NCBI RefSeq assembly: GCF_964033635.1
Contig: NZ_OZ035533.1
Coordinates: 124,001 to 188,000 of the forward strand
Source: Chitinophaga sp. MM2321
GTDB lineage: Bacteria; Bacteroidota; Bacteroidia; Chitinophagales; Chitinophagaceae
DNA: 64,000 nt
Direction: 5' to 3'
Both the position numbers and the translations under genes were made by a program. Positions 43,435 through 52,503 of this stretch are shown here, piece after piece (positions within the stretch are counted from its first letter, which is position 1; each line of letters opens with the position of its first letter). The notes under the pieces are model-generated. The model ran no database searches. It was not told where the DNA came from and saw nothing but the letters and a program-made list of their open reading frames with translations.

Positions 43435-44277
43435 TTACTCCGGTAGTTCTTCCTCTGCAGCTTTGATACCTGTTTTCGTAAAAGTTATTTTACGTTGTTT
43501 GTATAAAGTGCCGATGGTCATCTTGAATGTTTTCTTACTCATGCCAAAAAATTCCTGGATCTCTTCCGGTGAGGATTTATCGTGGTAGGGGAGGTAGCCA
43601 TCGTTTTCCGCCAGTAGTCTTAATACTTTCTCTCCTTCATCTTCAACACGTTTGTATCCCGGCTGGCCGAGGATCACGTCAATTCTGTCTTCTTTGATCT
43701 GTTTGATAAAGCCGCTGAGTCTATCTCCTACTTCGATGGTACGGAATAAATCGCTGTGATGCAGGATGCCGGTGTGTTGGTTGTTAATGATTACTACATA
43801 ACCGATATCGGAACGGCGGTATACCAGGAGGTCTACCTGGTCCAGTTCTTTTACGGTGAGGTTTTCATTGCTGAGGAAGCGGTCTATTTTTTCCGTGGCG
43901 GCGATGCGGCCGGTTTGTTCGTCGATGTATATTTTCACCAGGTATTCCTGTCCGGGAGCCATGCGGGTGAGCTGTTGTGATTGTGCCACGAACAGGTCTT
44001 TCATGAGGCCCCATTCCAGGAATGCGCCTTGTTTGGTAACGCTTAGAGCGGTCAGGTTTACGATATCGCCTACAATGCCCAAGGGTCTTTGGGTGGTGGC
44101 GATAAGGCGGTTTTCGGAGTCATGATACAGGAATACTTCCAGTTCATCGCCAATTTGGGTGCCTGCGGGTACAAACCTTGTGGGCAGCAGGATTTCCTGT
44201 TCAATACCTTCGAGATATACCCCGAAATCAGTTTCTTTTTTCACCCTTAACAGGTTGTACTCACCCACCTTTATCAT
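43435..44277 (-). CDS. CvfB-like S1 RNA-binding protein
   Basis: This 280-residue cytosolic protein resembles the CvfB/YitL family, made of successive S1 domains and a winged helix. The opening EYNLLRVKKETDFGVYLEGI is an S1-like strand, FVPAGTQIGDELEVFLYHDSEN and GAFLEWGLMKDLFV mark the second, VGDRLSGFIKQIKEDRIDVIL the third, and the end (PEEIQEFFGMSKKTFKMTIGTLYK) fits the winged helix. CvfB binds RNA and affects gene expression and virulence in Gram-positive bacteria; the role here is unknown. It converges with the kinase gene only 17 bases away, with no hairpin between them. Confidence 0.88.
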   Translation of the reverse strand: MIKVGEYNLLRVKKETDFGVYLEGIEQEILLPTRFVPAGTQIGDELEVFLYHDSENRLIATTQRPLGIVGDIVNLTALSVTKQGAFLEWGLMKDLFVAQSQQLTRMAPGQEYLVKIYIDEQTGRIAATEKIDRFLSNENLTVKELDQVDLLVYRRSDIGYVVIINNQHTGILHHSDLFRTIEVGDRLSGFIKQIKEDRIDVILGQPGYKRVEDEGEKVLRLLAENDGYLPYHDKSSPEEIQEFFGMSKKTFKMTIGTLYKQRKITFTKTGIKAAEEELPE

Positions 44278-44324
44278 AAAAAATCAGTTAATTATCAGGG
44301 TGCAAGTTACTTATAGATTGCCGG

Positions 44325-44354
44325 ATTGTTGAAATCATATTCTGCTTACTTTTG
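44325..44354 (+). promoter_or_regulatory. Promoter of the TauE/SafE-DUF1634 operon
   Basis: ATTG (44325-44328), 18 bases, then a perfect -7 box TACTTTTG (44347-44354). The leader would be about 60 nt. The -33 box and spacing deviate slightly from the consensus. Confidence 0.5.
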
Positions 44355-44421
44355 TAAGATCGGCTATTTGCCAGGCATTTATTGCCTGTAATTCCTGGTC
44401 TGCACCAACCAAACCTCGCTT

Positions 44422-45258
44422 ATGACGATTTTATCATTTACCCTGATCCTATTGTGTGGCGCCTTCCTTGCGGGTTTCCTGGGGTCGCTGACCGGACTGG
44501 GCGGCGGTGTAGTTATCATTCCGCTGCTGGCCCTGGTATTTCATGTAGATATACGTTATGCGATAGGTACGGCGCTGGTAGCTTCCATCGCCACATCTTC
44601 CGGTTCTGCATCTGCCTATGTGAAGGAGGGCATTACGAATATCCGGCTGGGGATGTTCCTGGAAATAGCCACTACTACGGGGGCTGTGGCGGGTGCGCTG
44701 ATTGCGGTATTCATTCCTACCAATGTGGTGGCTATTATTTTTGGTATTGTGCTGATCTTCTCTGCTGTCATGTCGTTACAGCGTAAGAAGGAAAGCATTA
44801 CAGATGAAGATGTCAGTAAGCTGGCGCGTCAGTTGCGGCTCAACAGCTCCTATCCTGTGGGTACCGGTGTGGTATCCTACAAGGTAAGGCATGTGCCGGG
44901 CGGCTATTTTATGATGATGTTTGCCGGTGTGATGTCGGGGTTGCTCGGCATAGGTTCCGGTGCTCTGAAGGTGCTGGCAATGGATAATATTATGCGGATT
45001 CCGTTTAAGGTGTCTACTACTACCAGTAATTTTATGATCGGCGTTACGGCTGCGGCCAGTGCGGTGGTGTATCTGCAACGGGGTTATATCAGTCCCGGCT
45101 TGTGTCTGCCGGTGGTGCTGGGCGTGCTGGCTGGCGCCTTTGCCGGTTCGCGGTTACTGGTACAAGCCAATGTAAAATGGCTACGGATCGTTTTTAATGT
45201 GGTCATCACTTTGCTGGCTTTGCAAATGATTTATAATGGTTTAACCGGAAAATTATAG
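44422..45258 (+). CDS. TauE/SafE family sulfite/anion exporter
   Basis: This 278-residue membrane protein has about eight hydrophobic helices in two repeated halves. FLGSLTGLGGGVVIIPLLAL in the first and VMSGLLGIGSGALKVLAM in the second are the TauE/SafE repeat motifs. The family moves sulfite, organosulfonates or related anions across the inner membrane; the direction and substrate are not fixed here. A DUF1634 gene follows after 3 bases, a frequent pairing that suggests the two proteins form one membrane complex. Confidence 0.92.
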   Translation: MTILSFTLILLCGAFLAGFLGSLTGLGGGVVIIPLLALVFHVDIRYAIGTALVASIATSSGSASAYVKEGITNIRLGMFLEIATTTGAVAGALIAVFIPTNVVAIIFGIVLIFSAVMSLQRKKESITDEDVSKLARQLRLNSSYPVGTGVVSYKVRHVPGGYFMMMFAGVMSGLLGIGSGALKVLAMDNIMRIPFKVSTTTSNFMIGVTAAASAVVYLQRGYISPGLCLPVVLGVLAGAFAGSRLLVQANVKWLRIVFNVVITLLALQMIYNGLTGKL

Positions 45259-45261
45259 ACG

Positions 45262-45660
45262 ATGAAGCGGTTATTTTCAAAACATTACTGGGCAGACAAA
45301 GACATTCAGCAGCTGATAGGCTGGCAGCTACGTATAGGCGTGATCGTGTCGAGCGTGGTGGTTTCCATTGGCGGCATTATTTACCTGTATCGTCACGGGC
45401 ATGAACAACCGGCGTATGGCACTTTTACGGGTGTCCGCGAAGGACTGAACAACCTCCCCGGTATTTTGCACGGCGTAATGGCCGGGCAGGGACGCGATAT
45501 TATCCAGTTGGGAGTGGTATTACTCATTGCTACCCCTATTATTCGTATACTCTTTTCCGTTATTGCATTTTTAATAGAGAAAGATTACCTGTATGTGGTG
45601 ATCACCCTGATTGTATTAGGGGTTATTACGCTTAGTATGCTGGGACCGGAATTGATATAA
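45262..45660 (+). CDS. DUF1634 family membrane protein
   Basis: This 132-residue protein has three hydrophobic helices: LRIGVIVSSVVVSIGGIIYL (about 25-45), LGVVLLIATPIIRILFSVIA, and VVITLIVLGVITLSML. DUF1634 proteins are regularly encoded next to TauE/SafE exporters. The start is 3 bases after the tauE-like stop, so the two are translated together. A hairpin with 15-bp arms follows immediately. Confidence 0.88.
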   Translation: MKRLFSKHYWADKDIQQLIGWQLRIGVIVSSVVVSIGGIIYLYRHGHEQPAYGTFTGVREGLNNLPGILHGVMAGQGRDIIQLGVVLLIATPIIRILFSVIAFLIEKDYLYVVITLIVLGVITLSMLGPELI

Positions 45661-45663
45661 TTG

Positions 45664-45701
45664 GACATGTGACAGCAAATGAGTAATTGCTATCACATGT
45701 C
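45664..45701. terminator. Hairpin terminator between DUF1634 and fucosidase genes
   Basis: Arms 45664-45678 and 45687-45701 pair with one mismatch around an 8-base loop. The flanking genes are convergent (stops at 45660 and 45706), so it can serve both. Confidence 0.75.
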
Positions 45702-45705
45702 TCAT

Positions 45706-47085
45706 TTACAAAATGCCGGCTACTTCAATTTTTATAACAGCTACCACCGGGTCGGGGGATTGCGCCGGAACGCTGATCACGAGGCCATCTGCGCCGGTTG
45801 TTGTGTTTAATTTTTTACCACCGTCCAGCAGTTTTGCCTGTGTAATTTTATTTTTCAGACCAGAGACAACCAGTTTGCCATCAGCAGGCCATTCAAAAAC
45901 GTGCAGGTATAAAGTTGTTTTGTTGCCGTTCACTTTTTTGGTGCACCGTCCCCATGGCAGTGCGCCCAGTGGGCTTCCCTGGGTGGCATAAATAGCTTCA
46001 CCGTTTACCTTCATCCACTTTCCGATTGCCTGGAGACCGTCTATGCTGGCTTGCGGAAACTCACCTTCACCGGTGGGGCCAACGTTGAGCAGGTAGTTAC
46101 CATTTTTGGAGGCGATGTCTACCAGGTTCCTGATCAGTGTTTCCGTGCTTTTCCATTTGTGGTCGTAGGTTTTATAGCCCCAGGTACCATTCATGGTCAT
46201 ACAGGTTTCCCAGTCGCGGCCATCGAGTTCAGACTGGTTGGGAATTTTCTGTTCAGGTGTTTTATAGTCACCGGGGAAGTTGGGTCTTTTCAGGCGGTCG
46301 TTGGTGATGATGTTGGGTTGCAGCGCGAGTACGGCTTGTAATTTCTGTGCGTATTCATCTGTCATGTTAGTAGGGGTGTCCCACCATAAAATAGCAACGT
46401 CGCCATAATTAGTAAGCAGTTCTTTCACCTGTGGTACAGCTACCTGGTCGATGTAATCAGACATAGCGCGGGTGGTTTGCGCCGGGTCCCAGTGGCCGGT
46501 GTGGGCGAGGGTGTATGCATCTATTTTTGCGGAGTCAGGGTTTGGCCATCCTTCTGTGGCTACTTTGCGGGCAGCAGCGCCGCCGGGATTGTTCCAGTCC
46601 TGCGCCTGCGAATAGTAGAAGCCCAGTTTGATACCATATTTTTTGCAGGCGGCTACGAGCGGAGTAAGTACGTCTTTGCCGTAAGGGGTTGCGTCTACAA
46701 TGTTCCATTTGCTGGCAGCAGATTTGAACATGGCGAAGCCATCGTGGTGTTTTGCGGTGATCACGATATATTTCATGCCGGCGTCTCTGGCGGTTTTTAC
46801 CCAGGCGTCTGCATCATATTTAATGGGGTTGAATTGCCGGGCATATTGCTGGTATTCGGCTACGGGTATTTTAGCGCGGTTCATGATCCATTCTGCGCCG
46901 CGGCCTACCTGGTGGCCTTTGTAGTTGCCGCCCAGTACGGCGTAGTCGCCCCAGTGGATAAACATGCCGAAGCGTGCTTCCCGCCACCATTTCATGTGCT
47001 GGTCATGCGATGATGCGGTGGTTTGAGCATAAATAGTTTGTGTTGCGCAGATATACACAAACAGCAGGAAACCCAGTTTTTTCAT
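45706..47085 (-). CDS. Secreted alpha-L-fucosidase, GH29
   Basis: The start at 47085 gives a signal peptide (MKKLGFLLFVYICATQTIYAQ); the ATG at 47151 would add 22 residues before it. The 459-residue protein has GH29 marks: KWWREARFGMFIHWGDYAVL at the front, YIVITAKHHDGFAMFKS, GIKLGFYYS and AILWWDTPTN with the nucleophile Asp236, then LLNVGPTGEGEFP. It releases fucose from glycans in the periplasm or outside. It is divergent from an arylsulfatase, a common partnership for sulfated fucans or mucin-like glycans. The LacI-type operator at 47187-47200 lies about 100 bases upstream. Confidence 0.95.
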   Translation of the reverse strand: MKKLGFLLFVYICATQTIYAQTTASSHDQHMKWWREARFGMFIHWGDYAVLGGNYKGHQVGRGAEWIMNRAKIPVAEYQQYARQFNPIKYDADAWVKTARDAGMKYIVITAKHHDGFAMFKSAASKWNIVDATPYGKDVLTPLVAACKKYGIKLGFYYSQAQDWNNPGGAAARKVATEGWPNPDSAKIDAYTLAHTGHWDPAQTTRAMSDYIDQVAVPQVKELLTNYGDVAILWWDTPTNMTDEYAQKLQAVLALQPNIITNDRLKRPNFPGDYKTPEQKIPNQSELDGRDWETCMTMNGTWGYKTYDHKWKSTETLIRNLVDIASKNGNYLLNVGPTGEGEFPQASIDGLQAIGKWMKVNGEAIYATQGSPLGALPWGRCTKKVNGNKTTLYLHVFEWPADGKLVVSGLKNKITQAKLLDGGKKLNTTTGADGLVISVPAQSPDPVVAVIKIEVAGIL

Positions 47086-47186
47086 AACGCGATGTTGATG
47101 GTTTAATAATGTTATTGTAACCTGATCTATGCTATAGGAGAGCCGGGCCAATGATACGGGTTATTCATCTCTTTAAATACCTTTAC

Positions 47187-47200
47187 TGCAATCGTTTGCA
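47187..47200. promoter_or_regulatory. LacI/GalR-type operator between fucosidase and arylsulfatase
   Basis: TGCAATCGTTTGCA is identical, base for base, to the operator upstream of the first susC (5589-5602). The 331-base divergent gap (47086-47416) holds little else that is clear: an AT-rich stretch near the arylsulfatase start, a TTTTGTTGTG/CACAAAA imperfect pairing around 47320-47343, and no convincing -33/-7 pair. The operator lies nearer the fucosidase. Confidence 0.55.
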
Positions 47201-47416
47201 TAAAGTTGGTAAAAAATAAGCGCATCGCGCTTCCTTTTTTCAAAACATGCTGATAACCCTTGTGAATCTATGATTAAAGATCGGATATTCAGCTATCGCA
47301 AATTGTACTGATTTTGCTTTTTTGTTGTGTTTTTTTCACAAAATATCATGGAATATTGATTTAGTAAGAACAGGTATTATCTTAGTAGTATCTGCATTTA
47401 TCAAAATAAAGAAAGT

Positions 47417-48934
47417 ATGGTGAACATGAAATCCGGTCTTGCACTCGTTGTTGCAATTTGTATAGCCGGCCTGGTACAGGCACAGCAAAAAGGGAATGCT
47501 GCAAAAACACAGCGGCCTAATATTGTACTTATTTATGCAGATGACCTTGGTTATGGAGATATCAGCTGCAACGGCGCCACCAAAGTGCATACACCGAATA
47601 TAGACCGGCTGGCATCGCAGGGTATCCGGTTTACCAATGGCCACGCCTCGTCTGCTACGTGTACACCTTCCCGTTATTCCATCCTCACCGGTCAATATGC
47701 CTGGCGCAGAAAAGGAACCGGCATCGCACCCGGCGACGCCCCACTCATCATTGATACTGCCATGACCACACTACCTTCCATGCTGCAAAGCGCAGGCTAC
47801 ACCACCGGCGCGGTAGGCAAATGGCACCTGGGCATCGGCGATCAGAAAGGGCCCGACTGGAACGGGGAACTGAAACCCGGTCCACTGGAAATTGGCTTTC
47901 ACTATTGCTGGATTATGCCGGCTACAGCAGACCGTGTTCCATGTGTATACGTAGAAAATCATCACGTAGCCAACCTTGACCCCAAAGACCCTATTAAAGT
48001 GAGTTATATCGCACCGATAGGTGATGAGCCTACCGGGAAAAATAACCCCGAGCTGCTCGTGATGAAAGCATCGCACGGACATAACAACGCTATTGTAAAC
48101 GGAATAGGCCGCATCGGATTTATGCAGGGAGGTACGGCCGCCCTGTGGAAAGATGACCTCATTGCCGCCACCCTGACCGCGAAAGCGCAACATTTTATTA
48201 TCGACAACAAAGCCAATCCTTTCTTTCTATATTTTGCTACACATGATATTCATGTACCCCGCGTTCCCGGTAAAGATTTCCTGGGTAAAAGCGGTCTGGG
48301 TGTACGTGGTGATGCCATCCTGCAACTGGACTGGACGGTAGGGCAAATCATGCATACGCTGGATAGTTTACATCTCACTCAAAATACAATCCTGGTATTT
48401 ACGAGCGATAACGGCCCCGTGGTAGATGATGGTTACGAGGATCAGGCGGTGGAATTACTGAATGGACATACACCCGCCGGCCCGTTCCGGGGTGGCAAGT
48501 ACAGTAACTTCGATGGTGGTGCCCACATCCCTTTTATTGTACGCTGGCCCGGTAAAGTGAAGCCCGGTGTTTCCGCTGCACTGGTAAGTCAGCTGGACCT
48601 GCTCCGCTCTTTCTCTGTACTGACCGGTCAGTCACTCAGCAAAGCAGCTGGCCCCGACAGTTATAATATGCTGGCAGCCTTTACCGGCAAGGATAAAAAG
48701 GGCCGGGAATCTATCATTGTACATGCCGGCGCACTCAGTATTATTAAAGGAAAGTGGAAGTATATTCAACCGGGTAAAGGTCCGCGGATAGACCGCAATG
48801 TGAACATTGAACTGGGTAACGACACCTTGCCGCAGCTCTATGATCTCAGCAAAGACCCCGGCGAAAAAAATAATGTGGCCGCCCAACATCCGGCAATTAT
48901 AGCAGAACTGAAACCCGCATTAAACTCGCATTAA
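47417..48934 (+). CDS. Secreted Cys-type arylsulfatase (S1 family)
   Basis: This 505-residue protein has a signal peptide (about 1-22; a start at 47426 is equally possible). RPNIVLIYADDLGYGDISC gives the metal-binding Asp42-Asp43. SSATCTPSRYSILTG carries the CxPxR motif with Cys82, which must be oxidised to formylglycine by an anaerobic sulfatase-maturing enzyme; none is encoded here. GKWHLG and FVFTSDNG-like LVFTSDNGPV follow. It removes sulfate esters from glycans or aryl sulfates. The last codons lie in a tandem repeat that runs past the stop. It is divergent from the GH29 fucosidase. Confidence 0.95.
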   Translation: MVNMKSGLALVVAICIAGLVQAQQKGNAAKTQRPNIVLIYADDLGYGDISCNGATKVHTPNIDRLASQGIRFTNGHASSATCTPSRYSILTGQYAWRRKGTGIAPGDAPLIIDTAMTTLPSMLQSAGYTTGAVGKWHLGIGDQKGPDWNGELKPGPLEIGFHYCWIMPATADRVPCVYVENHHVANLDPKDPIKVSYIAPIGDEPTGKNNPELLVMKASHGHNNAIVNGIGRIGFMQGGTAALWKDDLIAATLTAKAQHFIIDNKANPFFLYFATHDIHVPRVPGKDFLGKSGLGVRGDAILQLDWTVGQIMHTLDSLHLTQNTILVFTSDNGPVVDDGYEDQAVELLNGHTPAGPFRGGKYSNFDGGAHIPFIVRWPGKVKPGVSAALVSQLDLLRSFSVLTGQSLSKAAGPDSYNMLAAFTGKDKKGRESIIVHAGALSIIKGKWKYIQPGKGPRIDRNVNIELGNDTLPQLYDLSKDPGEKNNVAAQHPAIIAELKPALNSH

Positions 48935-48961
48935 ACCAGGCGTAAACCAGGCGTAAACCAG
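48917..48961. repeat. Four-copy 11-12-bp tandem repeat across the arylsulfatase stop codon
   Basis: Units GCATTAAACTC, GCATTAAACCAG, GCGTAAACCAG and GCGTAAACCAG run from 48917 to 48961. The TAA stop (48932-48934) falls inside the second unit, so repeat changes would alter the C-terminus. Confidence 0.75.
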
Positions 48962-49014
48962 GGGGAAAGTCCATATTACGTGTGGGCATTGCCGTAGGAG
49001 TCCTTATTAAATTA

Positions 49015-49066
49015 AAATAACACCCCGGATCAAAACGGTTAACCGTTTTGGTCCGGGGTGTTATTT
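49015..49066. terminator. Bidirectional terminator between arylsulfatase and mqo
   Basis: Arms 49015-49040 and 49041-49066 form a 26-bp palindrome with a single T/G mismatch. It lies between convergent genes and carries AT flanks on both sides. Confidence 0.88.
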
Positions 49067-49079
49067 AGTATGTTTTTCT

Positions 49080-50594
49080 TTATGCAGTTTGCATCTCTTC
49101 CAGTTCCAGGACTTCAGTGGTCCATTTGCGGAGTTCATTGCAGAGCGTTGGATTATTGAGGAGTGATTGCCCGTAAGAGGGGATCATTTTTTTCAGCTTG
49201 ATCTGCCATGCTTCTGTTTCCAGGTCTTCTTTGAAGCAGCGTCTCAACAGGTTGAGCATGATAGAAACGGCGGTAGATGCACCGGGAGAAGCGCCCAGCA
49301 GCGCGGCCAGGGAGCCATCTGCCGCACTTACCACTTCCGTTCCGAATTCGAGGATACCACCATGTTCAGGATCTTTTTTGATCACCTGTACACGTTGACC
49401 TGCGATTTCCAGTTCCCAGTCTTCCATCTGTGCTTCGGGGAAATATTCACGTAAGGCATCCAGCCTGTCTTCCGGCTTCTGGCGTACCTGTGCGATGAGA
49501 TATTTCGTGAGGGGGATATTATCCAGGCCGGCAGACACCATGGGGTGAATGTTGTTGGCTTTGATAGATAAAGGAAGATCAAACACAGACCCGTTTTTCA
49601 GAAATTTGGTGGAGAATCCGGCGTAGGGGCCAAACAGCAATGCTTTTTCTCCGTCTATCATGCGGGTATCCAGGTGTGGCACCGACATCGGCGGCGCGCC
49701 TACAGAGGCTTTGCCATATACTTTTGCCTGGTGTTGTTCAATTATTTCCGGGTTAGTGCAACGCAGCCATTGACCACTTACCGGGAAACCGCCGAAGCCT
49801 TTTCCTTCCGGTATATCTGATTTTTCCAGCAGGGGCAGAGAGCCACCACCGGCGCCAATGAATACGAAATTTGTTTTAATGACTTGTTTCTCGCGGGTTT
49901 CGCGGTTCTTTACTTTGATCTGCCAGCTACCGTCTTCTGCTTTTTTCAGGTCACGTACATCGTGATTGAAATGGAGGCTGATGCCTTCCAGTGATTCGAG
50001 GTGGTTGAACAGCGCGCGGCTGAGTGCTCCAAAATTTACGTCGGTGCCCAGTTCCATGCGGGTAGCCGCTACTTTCTGTGAAGGGTCCCGACCATCCATT
50101 ACCAGCGGCATCCAGTGTTCCAGTTGGGTCTTATCTTCGGAATATTTCATCCGATTGAAAAGGTGACACTGCTGCAGGGCTTTGTATCGCTTTTTCAGGT
50201 AATCCACATTTTCATCTCCCCAAACAAAACTCATATGGGGAATGCTTTGTATAAAGGTTTGTGGGTTGGAAACGATATTATTTGCTACCAGGTAGGCCCA
50301 AAACTGCCTGGAGACTTCGAATTGTTCAGCAATATTTACAGCCTTCTTGATATCTACTGATCCGTCCTGCTTCTGCGGAGTATAGTTCAGTTCACAAAAT
50401 GCGGAATGGCCGGTACCTGCATTATTCCATGCGTCGGAACTTTCTGCGGCAGCCATATCCAGTCGCTCATAAATTGCAATGGTGAGTTCGGGTTGGAGCT
50501 CTTTCAGGAGCATTCCCAGTGTGGCGCTCATTATACCGGCGCCTATTAAAACCACATCCGGACCTGTTTCAGACGTACGCTTGCTACTAAACAT
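49080..50594 (-). CDS. mqo: Malate:quinone oxidoreductase
   Basis: Mqo oxidises malate to oxaloacetate in the citric acid cycle, feeding electrons to quinone at the inner membrane. The 504-residue protein has the FAD-binding VVLIGAGIMSATLGMLLKEL near residue 14, and ERLDMAAAESSDAWNNAGTGHSAFCELNYTPQ split over residues 43-75, the strongest Mqo signature. The C-terminal half has FGPYAGFSTKFLKNGS and LLGASPGASTAVSIMLNLL. Length is typical (490-510). It is monocistronic, with a -7 box just upstream. Confidence 0.97.
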   Translation of the reverse strand: MFSSKRTSETGPDVVLIGAGIMSATLGMLLKELQPELTIAIYERLDMAAAESSDAWNNAGTGHSAFCELNYTPQKQDGSVDIKKAVNIAEQFEVSRQFWAYLVANNIVSNPQTFIQSIPHMSFVWGDENVDYLKKRYKALQQCHLFNRMKYSEDKTQLEHWMPLVMDGRDPSQKVAATRMELGTDVNFGALSRALFNHLESLEGISLHFNHDVRDLKKAEDGSWQIKVKNRETREKQVIKTNFVFIGAGGGSLPLLEKSDIPEGKGFGGFPVSGQWLRCTNPEIIEQHQAKVYGKASVGAPPMSVPHLDTRMIDGEKALLFGPYAGFSTKFLKNGSVFDLPLSIKANNIHPMVSAGLDNIPLTKYLIAQVRQKPEDRLDALREYFPEAQMEDWELEIAGQRVQVIKKDPEHGGILEFGTEVVSAADGSLAALLGASPGASTAVSIMLNLLRRCFKEDLETEAWQIKLKKMIPSYGQSLLNNPTLCNELRKWTTEVLELEEMQTA

Positions 50595-50616
50595 AACCCT
50601 CTTTTTATTCGAGGGG

Positions 50617-50624
50617 CAAAGTTA
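50617..50624 (-). promoter_or_regulatory. -7 promoter box of mqo
   Basis: On the minus strand TAACTTTG (50624-50617) fits TAnnTTTG exactly; no good TTTG lies 19-21 bases further upstream. The leader would be about 17 nt. The rest of the 300-base gap (50595-50894) shows no other supported feature. Confidence 0.45.
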
Positions 50625-50894
50625 CAATCAAAACAGTTAAGCAGGGGAAGAAAATGCATGTTTTTGGTCAAATTAACAATCCGATTACAATTCTTTCTGA
50701 ATAAATTGAAAGTTTGGGAAGTAGGGAAGAAAGTCTGCATCAGCCATGGATCAATATTTTTTGTATTTTATGATGGAGATGTTATATATGTTTGCCAGGG
50801 AGACAATTTTTTTCGGGGGTTGTCATCATTTTATCTTTTCATTAATCTCTTCCGGAGATGATATAATCACCGGTTGAATTTTTACTTTTATTGT

Positions 50895-51734
50895 ATGATG
50901 AACAGACGCGATTTTTTCAGGGGCGTATCTGCCGCTATAGTCATTCAGGCTTGTGGAAAAATAGTATCCGCAGCCACCCGCCAACATTTCGACAGTAAAA
51001 CGGTGTTCCGTTTTGCCATCGGGTCCGACTGGCATTATGGTCAGCCTGATACAAAGTATGACCTGTTCTACCAGGAGCTGCAAACGGCCTTTCATGCCTA
51101 TGAAAGCAGCCATCCCTGCGAGTTTTTTGTGTTGAACGGGGACGTTATCCATAACAACCCGGCCTTGTTGTCACCTGCCGCCGCCCTGTTGAAAAAAATC
51201 CATCCCCGCGTTTTCGTCACCCGTGGCAACCACGACATGGTTACGCCGGAAGCCTGGGAACAGGCCTGGGGCTTCCCCCTGAACCACGACGTAGTGGTAA
51301 AAGACCAGGTCATCCTGCTGGGCGACACCGCCGACATCACCGGCAAATATCTTTGTCCGGATATGGACTGGTTTACCCGCAAGTTGGACCAATACAAACA
51401 TGCCCCCAACATCTTTATATTCCTGCACATCACGCCGGTTAAATGGACCAAGCACGCCGTAGACTGCCCCGAATTCCAGGCGCTGATCCAGCAATACCCT
51501 AATGTAAGGGCCGTATTCAACGGTCATGACCATGATGAAGACAGCGTGAAAATGCTCAACGATAAAATACCTTTCCTTTTTGATGGTCACATCGGTGGCA
51601 GCTGGGGAACCGGCTACCGCGGTTTCCGTGTAATAGAGTTAAAAGAAGACGGCAGCATCCTTTCCTTTATCATGAATCCTTACAACAAACAGGGAGAACG
51701 GTCGTTCGGAAAAGCCATTGCAGCCGCTAAATAA
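50895..51734 (+). CDS. Tat-exported calcineurin-like metallophosphoesterase
   Basis: The start at 50895 gives MMNRRDFFRG, a twin-arginine signal; the ATG at 50874 adds seven residues before it. Cys20 in VIQACG could be a lipidation site. The 280-residue protein has the calcineurin-type metal motifs in order: GSDWH (Asp45, His47), LNGDVIHN, RGNHD, LHITPVKW and FNGHDHDED. Such enzymes cleave phosphomono- or diesters in the periplasm; the substrate is unknown. A SUKH-like gene follows after 33 bases on the same strand. Confidence 0.88.
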   Translation: MMNRRDFFRGVSAAIVIQACGKIVSAATRQHFDSKTVFRFAIGSDWHYGQPDTKYDLFYQELQTAFHAYESSHPCEFFVLNGDVIHNNPALLSPAAALLKKIHPRVFVTRGNHDMVTPEAWEQAWGFPLNHDVVVKDQVILLGDTADITGKYLCPDMDWFTRKLDQYKHAPNIFIFLHITPVKWTKHAVDCPEFQALIQQYPNVRAVFNGHDHDEDSVKMLNDKIPFLFDGHIGGSWGTGYRGFRVIELKEDGSILSFIMNPYNKQGERSFGKAIAAAK

Positions 51735-51767
51735 GATTTACCTTGCCGGTAGAAAACATTTTAAGAG

Positions 51768-52409
51768 ATGACCATACTGGAAGAGCTGGAACAGGAATAT
51801 CATTTTACCTATCCATCTTTATATAAAAGACTATACAAAGACGGAATGCTTGACTGGGGTGAATTGAATCACGAATGGATCAATGACGTATACCCCGGAT
51901 TAAAAGGATCACCGCCGCTGCTACTATTTGCCAACAACTTTGAACTGATGGATGGTGAAGGCATGTCGGAAGAACTGGAAGATGGTTTTCCTTTAGCTGA
52001 TAAAACGCACCGCTTCGTACCATTTGCCTTTAACAGCACCGGCGACTGGTACGCTTTTTATTATAATCTGCAAAACGGAGAAGACATTCCGATTGTACAG
52101 GTAATGCGTGATGAAAATGAAGCAGTCATTCTCGCTAAAAACCTGCAGGACTTTATTTTTTCGCAGATGTTGGAAGCTGTAACCAACATGGATGCCAATA
52201 CCCCTGACCTAATTGTTGACGGCGACTTTAAAGAAAACTGCCGCAATTTCCTGCGTACCCATGCCCCCTACCTGACACCACATCAACAGGGCATCGTAGC
52301 CGCCGCATATGAAAAAGGCGGTCTGACCGGATTGGAACTACATCCTATCCTGGAAGCGGAAATCAGTTTCGAATGGCTGGATAAAAGTTTTAAGTATAAG
52401 GTGGAATAA
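51768..52409 (+). CDS. SMI1/KNR4 (SUKH)-like protein
   Basis: This 213-residue cytosolic protein has SUKH-type features: an N-terminal helix LEELEQEYHFTYPSLYKRLY, a loop and strand ending FVPFAFNSTGDWYAFYYNL, then IPIVQVMRDENEAVILAKNL followed by DFIFSQML. The C-terminal 70 residues (from DANTPDLIVDG) are extra. SUKH proteins are often immunity proteins in polymorphic toxin systems, but many are housekeeping-like. No toxin gene lies directly beside it; the nearest Rhs proteins start 5.5 kb downstream. The role is open. Confidence 0.65.
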   Translation: MTILEELEQEYHFTYPSLYKRLYKDGMLDWGELNHEWINDVYPGLKGSPPLLLFANNFELMDGEGMSEELEDGFPLADKTHRFVPFAFNSTGDWYAFYYNLQNGEDIPIVQVMRDENEAVILAKNLQDFIFSQMLEAVTNMDANTPDLIVDGDFKENCRNFLRTHAPYLTPHQQGIVAAAYEKGGLTGLELHPILEAEISFEWLDKSFKYKVE

Positions 52410-52503
52410 GACCAGGATTTTTTTGATTTTAAGGATTGGCCTGATGGGTCGGGGAGATTTTTTGCGATTTAATATTATAATTGTATATTATGTGTTAAAA
52501 AGT

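Noticed and set aside
52423..52503. Upstream start for GNVGIGT paralogue 1
   Set aside because: The extra 27 residues do not form a signal peptide and derive from repeat-like spacer; the ATG at 52504 begins a clean one.
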